A stretch of DNA of 64,000 nucleotides, from the NCBI RefSeq assembly GCF_018491765.1, contig NZ_JABWCU010000003.1, forward strand, positions 310,001 to 374,000, read 5' to 3'. Below the pieces are notes generated by a model, which was not told where the DNA came from, ran no database searches, and saw nothing but the letters and a program-made list of their open reading frames with translations. Source of the stretch: Novosphingobium profundi (GTDB lineage Bacteria > Pseudomonadota > Alphaproteobacteria > Sphingomonadales > Sphingomonadaceae). Positions within the stretch are counted from its first letter, which is position 1. Each line of letters starts with the position of its first letter. Position numbers and translations under genes: made by a program. Below, piece after piece: positions 46,480-55,225 of the stretch.

Positions 46480-48879
46480 ATGACTACTTTTCACTCGCAT
46501 AGCGCGCGGGGCCTGCTCGCGCGCCTGCCCCTTGCCCTCTCCATTGCTCTGCCCGTCAGCGCGCACGCCGCGGAGGGGGACGCCGCGCTCGTTGCGGCCG
46601 CCGAGCCCGACGCGGCAACGGCGAGTGCGAGCCCCGACATCGTCGTGACCGCGCGTCGCCGCGAGGAGCGCAGCCAGGACGTGCCGATCGCGATCAGCGC
46701 CTATTCCGGCGCGCAGCTCGAGGCGAGCCGCACCTACAACTTGCGCGACATGCCCCAACTCACGCCGAGCCTCGTCGTGACCGTGACCAACCCGCGCAAC
46801 ACGAGCATCAACATCCGGGGCCTGGGTAACAACGTCTCGGTCTACAACGACGGGCTGGAGCCGGCGGTCGGGGTCTACCAGGACGGTGTCTATCTCGCGC
46901 GGCCGGGGCAGGCGGTGTTCGACATGGCCGATCTCGACCACGTCGAGGTCCTGCGCGGGCCACAGGGCACCTTGTTCGGCAAGAACACCTCGGCGGGCGC
47001 CGTCGTCATCCAGACCCGTGCCCCCAGCTTCGAGGCGTCCGCCGGCGGCGATGCGACGTTGGGCAATTATGGCCTGCGCCAGGTCCATGCGTTTCTCAAC
47101 GGCCCGCTCGTGGCAGACACGCTCGCCGCGCGCCTGTTCGTCTCCAAGACCGATCGCGATGGCTTCACGACCAACATCCACGATGGCTCGCACGGGCAGG
47201 ACTACCATGACTTCAACGCACGCGGGCAGCTTCTGTTCACGCCCGATGATCGCTTCAAGCTGCGGGTGATCGCCGATTACGGCAAGCAGCATAGCAACAC
47301 GGCGGCGAGCGTCCTGGTGGGGCAGGTCGAGAACTACACCAACGGCACCGCGTTCCCGCTGACCTTCGCACAGCGCGCGGCGCTCGCCGGGTACACTCCG
47401 GTCAGCGCTTCGTGGAAGGATCGCGTGGTCGATGTCGATGGTCGCCAGAACTACCGGATGAACCAGCACGGGGGCTCGATCACGGCCGACTACGCGCTGG
47501 ACGAGGCGGCGATTACTTCGGTCACGGCCTATCGCGCGTGGAACTGGTATCCGCACAACGACGCCGACAACACCAGCCTGGATGCCGGGCGCGATTCGCA
47601 CCAGAGCAATCGGCAGAAGCAATTCAGCCAGGAACTGCGCATCGCCTCGTCCGGCACGCGCGCGCTCGATTACGTCGCGGGTGTCTACTACCTCTACCAG
47701 AAGATTGATGCCGAGGCGGTCAACCTGCTCGGCGAGGACGCCGGGGCCTGGTATGCGCCCACGACAAGCGCGCTCGTCGCCGATACCGCGCTCGACGGCT
47801 ATTCGGTGGTCAGCCATTCGCAGCCGATCACGAACAGCTACGCGGCCTTTGCCCAGACGATCTGGCACGTGACGCCGCGGCTCGATCTAACCACGGGGCT
47901 CCGTTACACCTACGAGAGCAAGAGCGGCTGGTTTGAGCAGGTGGTGAGTGGCAACGACCTGTCCGGCCTCACGACCGAGCAGCAGGCGGCCGCGCAGACC
48001 TTGCGGGCGCGCTTCGGGACCGACAACGCCTACCGCGCAAAGACCAGTGCAGGGCGGCTGTCGGGGCAGGCAACGCTCTCGTGGAAGGTTGCCGACGATG
48101 TTCTGGCCTACGCCACTTATTCGCGTGGCCACAAGTTCGGCGGGCTCAACCTCTCCAACATCGTCACGACGGGCACCTACGCGGCCGATCCGGTGATCCG
48201 GCCCGAGACGATCGACAGCTATGAACTGGGTCTCAAGAGCACTTGGTTCGACGGGCACTTGGAAGCCAATCTCGACGCCTTCTGGACCGACGATTCGGGT
48301 TACCAGACGACCGTCGTCGACACGAGCCGCAACAACCAGAGCTACTTCACCAACGTGGGCAAGGTGCGCACTCGCGGGTTCGAGGCGGATCTGCGCGGCA
48401 GCCTGGGTGACTGGCTGACACTCTATGCCTCGGGGACGTACGATGACGCCTATTACGTCTCCTACGCCAATGCGCCATGCCCGCTGGAGATCACCGGGCA
48501 GGCTACTTGCGACATGAGCGGGCGGCCGCTGCCCGGTGTCTCGAAGTGGGCCGCGTCGGCAGGTGGCGAAGCGCATGCCGGGCTCGGACAGGCCTTCGGG
48601 CAGGCGGCGGAGGCCTATTTCGGCGCGGACTACAGCTATCGCAGCGGCTTCTACACGAGCGCCAACGATTCGCTCTATTCGCGCATTCCCGGCTACGCCC
48701 TCGTCAATCTGCGCTTTGGCGTGCGGGCCGAGAACGGCCGCTACGATATCCAGCTCTGGGCCCGCAACCTGGGCGATACGACCTATTTCCTAACCCGTTC
48801 CGCCGACAGCTACGGCGCCATTCGCGGCACGCTGGGGGACCCGCGCACGTACGGCCTCACCGTGCGCACGACCTTCTGA
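46480..48879 (+). CDS. TonB-dependent outer-membrane receptor
   Basis: 799 residues. A signal peptide (SARGLLARLPLALSIALPVSAHA) is followed by the TonB box region SPDIVVTARRREERSQDVPIAISAYS, a plug domain with INIRGLGNN, GVYQDGVYLARPGQAVFDMADLDHVEVLRGPQGTLFGKNTSAGAVVI (the classic plug end), and a 22-strand barrel ending in the aromatic signal GLTVRTTF. It takes up a substrate across the outer membrane with TonB energy. It resembles the large sphingomonad group of substrate-specific (non-siderophore) receptors. The sulfatase gene 49 bases downstream suggests a sulfated organic substrate. ATG 46480 has AGGA five bases before it. Confidence 0.92.
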   Translation: MTTFHSHSARGLLARLPLALSIALPVSAHAAEGDAALVAAAEPDAATASASPDIVVTARRREERSQDVPIAISAYSGAQLEASRTYNLRDMPQLTPSLVVTVTNPRNTSINIRGLGNNVSVYNDGLEPAVGVYQDGVYLARPGQAVFDMADLDHVEVLRGPQGTLFGKNTSAGAVVIQTRAPSFEASAGGDATLGNYGLRQVHAFLNGPLVADTLAARLFVSKTDRDGFTTNIHDGSHGQDYHDFNARGQLLFTPDDRFKLRVIADYGKQHSNTAASVLVGQVENYTNGTAFPLTFAQRAALAGYTPVSASWKDRVVDVDGRQNYRMNQHGGSITADYALDEAAITSVTAYRAWNWYPHNDADNTSLDAGRDSHQSNRQKQFSQELRIASSGTRALDYVAGVYYLYQKIDAEAVNLLGEDAGAWYAPTTSALVADTALDGYSVVSHSQPITNSYAAFAQTIWHVTPRLDLTTGLRYTYESKSGWFEQVVSGNDLSGLTTEQQAAAQTLRARFGTDNAYRAKTSAGRLSGQATLSWKVADDVLAYATYSRGHKFGGLNLSNIVTTGTYAADPVIRPETIDSYELGLKSTWFDGHLEANLDAFWTDDSGYQTTVVDTSRNNQSYFTNVGKVRTRGFEADLRGSLGDWLTLYASGTYDDAYYVSYANAPCPLEITGQATCDMSGRPLPGVSKWAASAGGEAHAGLGQAFGQAAEAYFGADYSYRSGFYTSANDSLYSRIPGYALVNLRFGVRAENGRYDIQLWARNLGDTTYFLTRSADSYGAIRGTLGDPRTYGLTVRTTF

Positions 48880-48928
48880 GGCCGCGCGCCGAGGCTCCCC
48901 CGAAGAGATTTTTCATAAGGACATATCC

Positions 48929-50320
48929 ATGACCCGTCCCCGTTCTATCGACCGCCGCGCGTTGCTGGCGGCAGGCGCGAGTTCGCTTGCGTTGGCCGCG
49001 CTGCCCAGTCTGGCCCGTGCCGCAACTGGCCGACGCGCGCCCGACATCGTCTTCATCATCGCCGACGACCTGGGCTATGCCGATCTCTCTATCACCGGCT
49101 CGCACGCCATCCGTACGCCCGCGATCGATTCGATCGGCGCGGGCGGCGCGGTGCTGCACCAGGCCTACGCCAACAGCCCGGTCTGTTCGGCCAGTCGCAC
49201 CGCGATCATCACCGGCTGCTACCAGCAGCGCTTCCGGGTCGGGCTCGACGAACCGCTTGCGCAGTTATCGGAGGGTCTCGGGCTGCCGGCGGATCGGCCC
49301 ACGCTTCCGGGACTCCTGCGCAAGGCGGGCTATCGCACGGTGCTGGTGGGCAAGTGGCATCTGGGCCTGCCGCCGCAGAACGGTCCGCTGGAGCACGGCT
49401 ACGATGCCTTCTATGGCATCGTCGAAGGCGCGGCGGACTATTTCCTTCATCGCGGGATCAGCAACGGCCAGGAAGTGGGCATGGGCCTGACGCGCGGCGA
49501 TACGCCGGTCAAGGAGGCAGGCTACCTCACCGACCTGCTCGGCGAGGAGGCGGTGCGGCAGATCGACGCGGCGGGCGAGGCGCCGCTGTTCCTCAGCCTC
49601 CACTTCAATGCCCCGCACTGGCCCTGGGAAGGACGCGGCGACGAGGCCAAGGCGAAGACGCTCACCGACTTGCGCGACCGGGCGGGGGGCAATCTCGCCA
49701 AGTACGCCGAAATGGTCGAGACGATGGACGAGAACATCGGCAAAGTGCTCGAGGCACTCCGGCGCAACGGGCGCGAGGACGCCATCGTGGTCTTCACCAG
49801 CGACAACGGGGGAGAGCGTTTCTCCGAGACCTGGCCGCTCGTCGGTCAGAAGGGGGAGCTGCTCGAGGGGGGGATTCGCGTCCCCGCGCTGGTGCGTGCG
49901 CCCGGGCGCATCGCGCCGGGATCGACGCCTGGCCAAGTGATCGCGGGCATGGACTGGCTGCCCACGCTGCACGCCCTCGCGCTTGGCAAGCCAGCGCCGG
50001 GGCGTTTCGACGGCGTCGATCTCAGCGCACAACTGGCCGGGCGTTCGGCTCCGCTCGAGCGGACCTTGTGCTGGCGTTTCAAGGCCAACGACCAGGCCGC
50101 GATCCGCCAGGGCGACTGGAAGTACTTGCGCCTTGGCGGCAAGGCGCACCTCTTCAACCTCGCCGAAGACCAGCGCGAGCGGGCCGACCACATTGCCGAT
50201 CAGCCCGAGCGCGCACGGTCACTGGAAGCGCTGTGGGACGCGTGGAATGCGCAGATGCTGCCTTATCCGCTGGGCAGCTTCTCCGAGGATCTGAAGAGTT
50301 GGTATCCCGACCGCTATTGA
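48929..50320 (+). CDS. Tat-exported type I sulfatase (arylsulfatase family)
   Basis: 463 residues. A twin-arginine signal (IDRRALLAAGASSLALAALPSLARA) points to periplasmic export after folding. The alkaline phosphatase-like core has the metal-binding IVFIIADDLGYADL, the formylglycine motif CSASRT at Cys86, KWHLG, the HFNAPHWPW region and TSDNGG near the second metal site. The motif is C-x-A-x-R rather than the more usual C-x-P-x-R; both are known in sulfatases matured by different formylglycine systems. It removes sulfate from an organic ester. It is cotranscribed with the receptor, so both likely serve uptake and desulfation of one substrate. Confidence 0.9.
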   Translation: MTRPRSIDRRALLAAGASSLALAALPSLARAATGRRAPDIVFIIADDLGYADLSITGSHAIRTPAIDSIGAGGAVLHQAYANSPVCSASRTAIITGCYQQRFRVGLDEPLAQLSEGLGLPADRPTLPGLLRKAGYRTVLVGKWHLGLPPQNGPLEHGYDAFYGIVEGAADYFLHRGISNGQEVGMGLTRGDTPVKEAGYLTDLLGEEAVRQIDAAGEAPLFLSLHFNAPHWPWEGRGDEAKAKTLTDLRDRAGGNLAKYAEMVETMDENIGKVLEALRRNGREDAIVVFTSDNGGERFSETWPLVGQKGELLEGGIRVPALVRAPGRIAPGSTPGQVIAGMDWLPTLHALALGKPAPGRFDGVDLSAQLAGRSAPLERTLCWRFKANDQAAIRQGDWKYLRLGGKAHLFNLAEDQRERADHIADQPERARSLEALWDAWNAQMLPYPLGSFSEDLKSWYPDRY

Positions 50321-50353
50321 GCGCAGCCGGTCGGGATTTGCCCGCGTGGGCGA

Positions 50354-51658
50354 TCAGGCCTGCTGTTCGCGCGGTTCCTCGGCCTGGCGCAGGAAGCCGT
50401 GCGAGAGACCGTGGTAGAGCTTGGTGTTGCAGACCAGCTTGCTGGCCGCATCGGCGATGATCGCGGTCAGGAAGAGCGGGAGGATCATGCCGCGATTGGC
50501 GGTTGTCTCCATGAGGATGATGACCGCCGTCAGCGGTGCGCGCACCACCCCCACGAAGTAGCCGGTCATGCCCAGCAGCACGACCGCGGGCATCGGATCG
50601 TCGGGAAAGGCGAAGGAGAGCAGTTCGCCGAAGCCCGCCCCGACCGAGAGCGAGGGGGCGAAGATGCCGCCCGGCGCGCCCGAGACGGCGGTGGCGGCGG
50701 TGGCGAGGAACTTGGCCGGGCCGAACCAGCCGGCGGGCATGCTCTGCCCCTCGATCATCTGCTTGGTCGTCTCGTAGCCGGTGCCCCAGGTGAGGCCGCC
50801 GGTGGCGACCCCGACGATGGCGACGACGAGGCCGCAGCCAAAGGCGGCGAGCACCGGGCGCTTGCGGATGGCGAGGAACCAGGGGTGGTGGCTAAGCGCG
50901 AAGGAGAGCATGATCTTGGAGAACAGGCCCCCGGCGATACCACCCAGGATTCCGGCGACGGGCGTGACGATGAGGACCGAGCGCAAGACGAGCCGGTCGT
51001 GCATCACGCCGAAATAGACGTAGTCCCCGGCGATGCCGAGGCTGACCATGCCCGAGATGACGACCGCGCCCATGACCAGCACGGCGACGCGCTGCTCGAA
51101 GGCGGAGGCGAGTTCCTCGATCGCGAAGGCGACCCCGGCGAGCGGGGTGTTGAAGGCGGCGGCGACACCCGCCGCGCCGCCCGCGATGAGGACGCCAGCC
51201 GTCATCGGCACGCGCAGCACCTTGTGGCAGGCCACCATGATCGCGGCGGCGATCTGGACCGTGGGTCCTTCGCGCCCGACCGAACCGCCCACGAGCAGGA
51301 TCGCGACGGTCATGAGCAGCTTGAACAGCGCGGTCGGCAGCGAAAGAAGCTTGGTATAGGCGAGGTCCAGGTTCTTGGTCGCGGCCATGACCTGGGGAAT
51401 GCCCGAGCCGCGCGCGGCGGGGCTGACCCGGTTGGTGAGCCAGACGACGCCCGCAAAGACGAAGGGCGTGGCGGCGAGGGTCAGGTAGATGTTGTGCGAC
51501 TGGAAGCGGGTGAACAGTTCCTGCGCCTTGTCGCCCATCCAGGCGAAGCCGATCGCGGTAAGGCCCAGGAGCACGGCGCCGATCGCGGAGGCGGTACGGC
51601 GGCGGGCAAGATCGAAGGAAGGTTCGAAGTTGTGCGATGCCTCGACTATTCGTCTCAT
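50354..51658 (-). CDS. ClC-family chloride/proton antiporter
   Basis: About 434 residues with 10 or more membrane helices. Selectivity motifs are all present: GSGIPQVMAA near residue 90, GGSVGREGPTVQIAA near 130 with the gating Glu of GREGP, and APSLSVGAGFG near 330. The proton glutamate is kept in FAIEELASAF, so it should be an H+/Cl- exchanger rather than a channel. It acts in the inner membrane, typically in acid resistance or charge balance. Start choice is weak: ATG 51658 or the TTG at 51676; neither has a good ribosome-binding site. Convergent with the sulfatase gene. Confidence 0.9.
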   Translation of the reverse strand: MRRIVEASHNFEPSFDLARRRTASAIGAVLLGLTAIGFAWMGDKAQELFTRFQSHNIYLTLAATPFVFAGVVWLTNRVSPAARGSGIPQVMAATKNLDLAYTKLLSLPTALFKLLMTVAILLVGGSVGREGPTVQIAAAIMVACHKVLRVPMTAGVLIAGGAAGVAAAFNTPLAGVAFAIEELASAFEQRVAVLVMGAVVISGMVSLGIAGDYVYFGVMHDRLVLRSVLIVTPVAGILGGIAGGLFSKIMLSFALSHHPWFLAIRKRPVLAAFGCGLVVAIVGVATGGLTWGTGYETTKQMIEGQSMPAGWFGPAKFLATAATAVSGAPGGIFAPSLSVGAGFGELLSFAFPDDPMPAVVLLGMTGYFVGVVRAPLTAVIILMETTANRGMILPLFLTAIIADAASKLVCNTKLYHGLSHGFLRQAEEPREQQA

Positions 51659-51837
51659 GCGCGCAGGGAGGGTCAACAGGGGTCCAATCGCATTAGGGTA
51701 CGTTTGTCCCGGTCAAGGGGGGCTGGGACATTGCCGGGCCCTCTTGCTCCAAACATGCGATGAATCGCAAGGGATTTCCGGGAAAATTACCGGCACGGCA
51801 GTTGCCCGGTCGCAAACGCGACCACCGCTCAAATGCA

Positions 51838-51870
51838 AAGGGCCGGGATACCTGCGTATCCCGGCCCTTC
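51838..51870. terminator. Terminator downstream of the exported repeat protein
   Basis: Twelve-base arms GGGCCGGGATAC (51840-51851) and GTATCCCGGCCC (51856-51867) with a CTGC loop, 41 bases past the stop of the minus-strand gene; read on that strand TTTGCATTT follows. Confidence 0.8.
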
Positions 51871-51908
51871 CAAAAGCGTGCCGACCCGAGAGGGTGGCGA
51901 CGATCGGA

Positions 51909-52487
51909 TCAGGTGCCAGCCGGAGCTTCGGCGCCCGCGGCGGCGGTCTGCGGCGCAGAACCGCCCACGGCCTGGGCAAAGGCGTCGGCGGTCATGCCGA
52001 TCGCAAGCGAGCCGTCGGGCATGAGGCCGATGTTGGCCTTCTTGAACAGCGCGGTGCGACCTTCGCCGTCGGCCAGTGTCATGGTCACGTCATCGCCCTC
52101 GACCTTGGCGATGGTGCCAATCACCTTGCCGTCGCTGCTCTTGATCGGGGCATCGACCACCATGGCCTTGGCCTTGGCTTCGCCGCTCTCGGCCTTGGCG
52201 CCCATGACGGCCGCCTCGAGCTGCGCCTTGGTCATGCCGATGGTCAGGCCCTTGTCGCGCATGGCAAAGGCGGTCTTGGGCAGACCTGCACGCGCAACTC
52301 CGGTGTTTACGGTCACGACGTCACCCGCAACGGCTTCAACGGCGCCGACTTCGTTTCCTTCCGGATCGAAGACCTTGGCGCCCACCGTCGGGGCAACCGA
52401 CGCGGCCGGGGCGGCTTCCTGCGCCATCACGGCGACGGGAGACAGTCCTGCAGCGATGATCGCGGCGGCGATGAGCGAATTCTTCAT
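51909..52487 (-). CDS. Exported protein with two internal repeats, unknown
   Basis: 192 residues. Signal peptide MKNSLIAAAIIAAGLSPVAVMAQ (cleavage after VMA). The mature part holds two related units of about 60 residues: VFDPEGNEVGAVEAVAGDVVTV ... GLTIGMTKAQLEAAV and IKSSDGKVIGTIAKVEGDDVTMTL ... SLAIGMTADAFAQAV. Each has a beta-rich part like a PRC-barrel strand set and ends in an IGMTxxxxxxAV helix. It closes with an Ala-rich tail. No catalytic residues are evident; a periplasmic binding or structural role is possible. GGAGT stands before ATG 52487. Paired palindromes lie about 85 bases upstream. Confidence 0.75.
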   Translation of the reverse strand: MKNSLIAAAIIAAGLSPVAVMAQEAAPAASVAPTVGAKVFDPEGNEVGAVEAVAGDVVTVNTGVARAGLPKTAFAMRDKGLTIGMTKAQLEAAVMGAKAESGEAKAKAMVVDAPIKSSDGKVIGTIAKVEGDDVTMTLADGEGRTALFKKANIGLMPDGSLAIGMTADAFAQAVGGSAPQTAAAGAEAPAGT

Positions 52488-52955
52488 GGCGTACTCCTTA
52501 ATAACTCTTCCGGGCCATTCGAGCCGGACCGGAGGAGAAGGCCCTTGGTCTGAAAGGGCGTGAACTTATTTGTCCGGGACAGTTGTCCGGACAACGGGGC
52601 GGCCCCGAAGGGGCTGCGCGAGACCGCGGCGTGCTGCAATGCACAAGGGCGGTCCTCGAAATGCGATATATATACGCGTCAAAAGGAATGGCGGCTGAAC
52701 GGTTCCAGATCAACTGCTAAAATGACACTTTTTCGCGGTGGGTCGCCTATTGCCATCCGGAGGCGACCCCAGGTGGATGAAAAACGCAAAGGGCAGACCG
52801 CGAATTTCACGCCGTTTTTCGCGCGAGCCGGCGGCGTTTCATAATGCGCCGCACAAATGGCAATTGGCTCCATTCGCTCCAGCCGAAAGGCTGGAACAAC
52901 AGGAAGCTGAGGGGTTTACCACCATGGCGGTGTATCGTGGGCAGCAGGATCGGAC
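52488..52955. other. Divergent control region between exported repeat protein and phospholipase D
   Basis: 468 bases without a convincing gene. It holds two adjacent palindromes near 52571-52595, an AT-rich alternating patch around 52663-52676 and promoters for both directions that I cannot place exactly. Short open frames here have no coding character. Confidence 0.5.
52571..52595. promoter_or_regulatory. Two adjacent palindromes (operator-like)
   Basis: TGTCCGGGACA (52571-52581) is an 11-base palindrome around a central G; immediately beside it GTTGTCCGGACAAC (52582-52595) is a perfect 14-base palindrome. Both contain TGTCC/GGACA half-sites, so a dimeric regulator could bind twice on the same helix face or cooperatively. 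About 85-110 bases upstream of the minus-strand exported protein gene. Confidence 0.5.
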
Positions 52956-54539
52956 ATGGACAATGAGGACAGGGATGGGACGGCCTTGAACGAGGAGGAT
53001 GGGCTGGCGCAATGCGACGAGGGCGTGTCGGCAACGGCCTGGCGCTTTGCCATGGCGACGAGGGCGCATGTCGTCGTCGACGCGGCTGACTACTTCCGCC
53101 TGGTGCGCGAAGCGATGGAGGAGGCGCGCCAGCGCATCTTCCTGATCGGATGGGACTTTGATTCCCGCATCTTGCTCTCCGACGGGCGCCGCTGGTGGCA
53201 GATGGGACGCAAGAAGCGCTTCCCCGCGCGGCTGGGTTCTTTCATTATCTGGCTGATCGAACACAATCCCCGGCTCGAGATACGGCTGCTGAAGTGGAAT
53301 TTCTCGCTCTTCAAGTCGTTCCTGCGCGGCACGATGATGGTCGATCTCCTGCGCTGGGCGGCCCGCAAGCGGATCGACTTCAAGTTCGACGCGGCCCATC
53401 CGCTGGGGTGCAGCCACCACCAGAAGATCGTGGTCATCGACGACGTCTTCGCGGTCTGCGGCGGCATCGACATGACCACCGATCGCTGGGACACGCCCGA
53501 GCATCTCCCGCACGACCCGCGCCGCAAGCGGCCGACGGGGCGGCTCTATGGGCCCTGGCACGATATCACGATGATGATGGAGGGCGAGGTCGCCGCCGCG
53601 CTGGGCGAACTGGGGCGCGAGCGCTGGAAGGTGGCGGGGGGTAGCGGCTTCGCGCCTTGCGCTCCGCAGAGTGAAACACCCTGGCCCAACCGGCTCGAGG
53701 CTGAATTCGAGAATGTCGAGCTTGGCATCGCGCGCACGCGTGCGGCCTACCGCGACTGCCCGCAGGTGAGCGAGATCGAGGCGCTCTTCGTCGAGCAGAT
53801 CCGCCGGGCCAAGCGCTTCATCTACGCCGAAACGCAATACTTTGCCTCGCGCGTCGTGGCCGAGGCGGTCTGCGAACGGCTGATGGAGGATGACCCGCCC
53901 GAGATCGTGATCATCAATCCGCTGACCGCCGACGGCTGGCTGGAACAGGTGGCGATGGACACCGCGCGTGTACGCCTGCTCGAGGTGGTCCAGGCGACCG
54001 AGCATCCCGAACGCTTCGCGATCTACTACCCGGTGACGAGCGAGGCCTCGCCGATCTACGTCCACGCCAAGCTGATGATCGTCGACGATGAAATCCTGCG
54101 CATCGGTTCGGCCAACATGAACAACCGCTCGATGGGGCTCGACAGCGAGTGCGACGTGTTCCTCGATCTCGCGCGTCCGGCCAATGCCGGGCGGCCCGAG
54201 CTCGGCGAGACGATTCGCGCCTTGCGTTGCCGTCTGCTCGCCGAGCATTGCGGCATTGAAGAAGGCGAGGTGGCCGCGATCCTGGCCGAGACGGGCTCGA
54301 TGCACACGCTGATCGAGCGGGTAAACGGCGGCGAGATGGCAAACCGCAAGCATTTGCGCTTGTTGCCCTTGAAAGATCTGTCCGATGCTGAGAAGGCGCT
54401 AGGCGAGAGCGAGGTCCTCGATCCCGAGCGGCCTGACGAGATGTTCGAGCCGATCGAGCGTCGCGGTCTGTTTCGGCGCAAGGGAGCCCTGATGCGACTT
54501 CGCCTGAAGGAAAAGTGGAAAAGGAGAAGGCGGAAATGA
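52956..54539 (+). CDS. Phospholipase D-family protein
   Basis: 527 residues with two HKD motifs: HHQKIVVIDD near residue 152 and HAKLMIVDDE near 370, each followed by GGxDMTTDRWD or GSANMNNRSMG, as in phospholipase D and cardiolipin synthase enzymes. The presence of the DxRxxLLSDGRRWW and DRWDTPEH segments and the absence of N-terminal membrane helices favour a soluble PLD-like transphosphatidylase over ClsA. It likely hydrolyses or exchanges phosphodiester headgroups. The C-terminus is strongly basic (KEKWKRRRRK), perhaps for membrane contact. Its stop overlaps the folE start by four bases (ATGA). Start ATG 52956. Confidence 0.88.
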   Translation: MDNEDRDGTALNEEDGLAQCDEGVSATAWRFAMATRAHVVVDAADYFRLVREAMEEARQRIFLIGWDFDSRILLSDGRRWWQMGRKKRFPARLGSFIIWLIEHNPRLEIRLLKWNFSLFKSFLRGTMMVDLLRWAARKRIDFKFDAAHPLGCSHHQKIVVIDDVFAVCGGIDMTTDRWDTPEHLPHDPRRKRPTGRLYGPWHDITMMMEGEVAAALGELGRERWKVAGGSGFAPCAPQSETPWPNRLEAEFENVELGIARTRAAYRDCPQVSEIEALFVEQIRRAKRFIYAETQYFASRVVAEAVCERLMEDDPPEIVIINPLTADGWLEQVAMDTARVRLLEVVQATEHPERFAIYYPVTSEASPIYVHAKLMIVDDEILRIGSANMNNRSMGLDSECDVFLDLARPANAGRPELGETIRALRCRLLAEHCGIEEGEVAAILAETGSMHTLIERVNGGEMANRKHLRLLPLKDLSDAEKALGESEVLDPERPDEMFEPIERRGLFRRKGALMRLRLKEKWKRRRRK

Positions 54540-55144
54540 GCTGTCTGGACGAGCCGGGCGAAGACAATCCGCTGGGTAAGCCCGATGTGCCCGAACACGT
54601 GCAGGAGGCGATCCGCACGCTCATCTCCTGGGCGGGCGACGATCCGACTCGCGAGGGCCTGATCGACACGCCCAAGCGCGTGGCACGGGCCTGGCTGGAA
54701 TATTGCCAGGGCTACGAGGAAGATCCCTCGATTCACCTTAGCCGCGTGTTCGAGGAAGTGGGCGGCTACGACGAGGTTGTCCTGCTCAAGGACATTCCGT
54801 TCCAGTCGCACTGCGAACACCATATGGCGCCGATCCAGGGCAAGGCCGCGATCGCGTACCTGCCGCGCGATCACGTGGTCGGGATTTCCAAGCTCGCGCG
54901 CGTGCTGCACGGCTACGCGCGCCGCCTGCAGATCCAGGAGCGCCTCACCGCCGAAGTCGCCCAATGCATCTGGGACCATCTCAAGCCGCATGGAGTGGCC
55001 GTCGTGATCGAGGCGCAGCACGGTTGCATGACGGGACGCGGCGTGCGCACCCCGGGGGTGGGCATGATCACCAGCCGCATGATGGGCACGTTCCTCGAGG
55101 ATCAGCGCAGCCGCAAGGAAGTGCTCAGCCTGATGGGTTATTGA
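54536..55144 (+). CDS. folE: GTP cyclohydrolase I
   Basis: 202 residues. It converts GTP to dihydroneopterin triphosphate, the first step of folate (and other pterin) synthesis. The zinc-binding motif SHCEHHMAPIQGKAAIAYLP is near residue 88, GISKLARVLHGYARRLQIQERL near 120, and the second Cys and GTP-binding region in EAQHGCMTGRGVRTPG near 160. ATG 54536 with GGAGAAGG upstream overlaps the phospholipase stop; a GTG at 54515 would add seven residues. A very strong bidirectional terminator follows. Confidence 0.96.
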   Translation: MSCLDEPGEDNPLGKPDVPEHVQEAIRTLISWAGDDPTREGLIDTPKRVARAWLEYCQGYEEDPSIHLSRVFEEVGGYDEVVLLKDIPFQSHCEHHMAPIQGKAAIAYLPRDHVVGISKLARVLHGYARRLQIQERLTAEVAQCIWDHLKPHGVAVVIEAQHGCMTGRGVRTPGVGMITSRMMGTFLEDQRSRKEVLSLMGY

Positions 55145-55167
55145 GACCGCGAAACAGGATCCAGAAC

Positions 55168-55212
55168 ATGAAAAAGGGCAGCGCTGCATCGGCAGCGCCG
55201 CCCTTTTTCATG
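55168..55212. terminator. Bidirectional terminator between folE and peroxiredoxin gene
   Basis: Long hairpin from CATGAAAAAGGGC to GCCCTTTTTCATG with GCGCTGC/GGCAGCGC inside; A-tract and T-tract on the two sides serve both convergent genes. Confidence 0.92.
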
Positions 55213-55225
55213 TGTGGGTCGGGGC

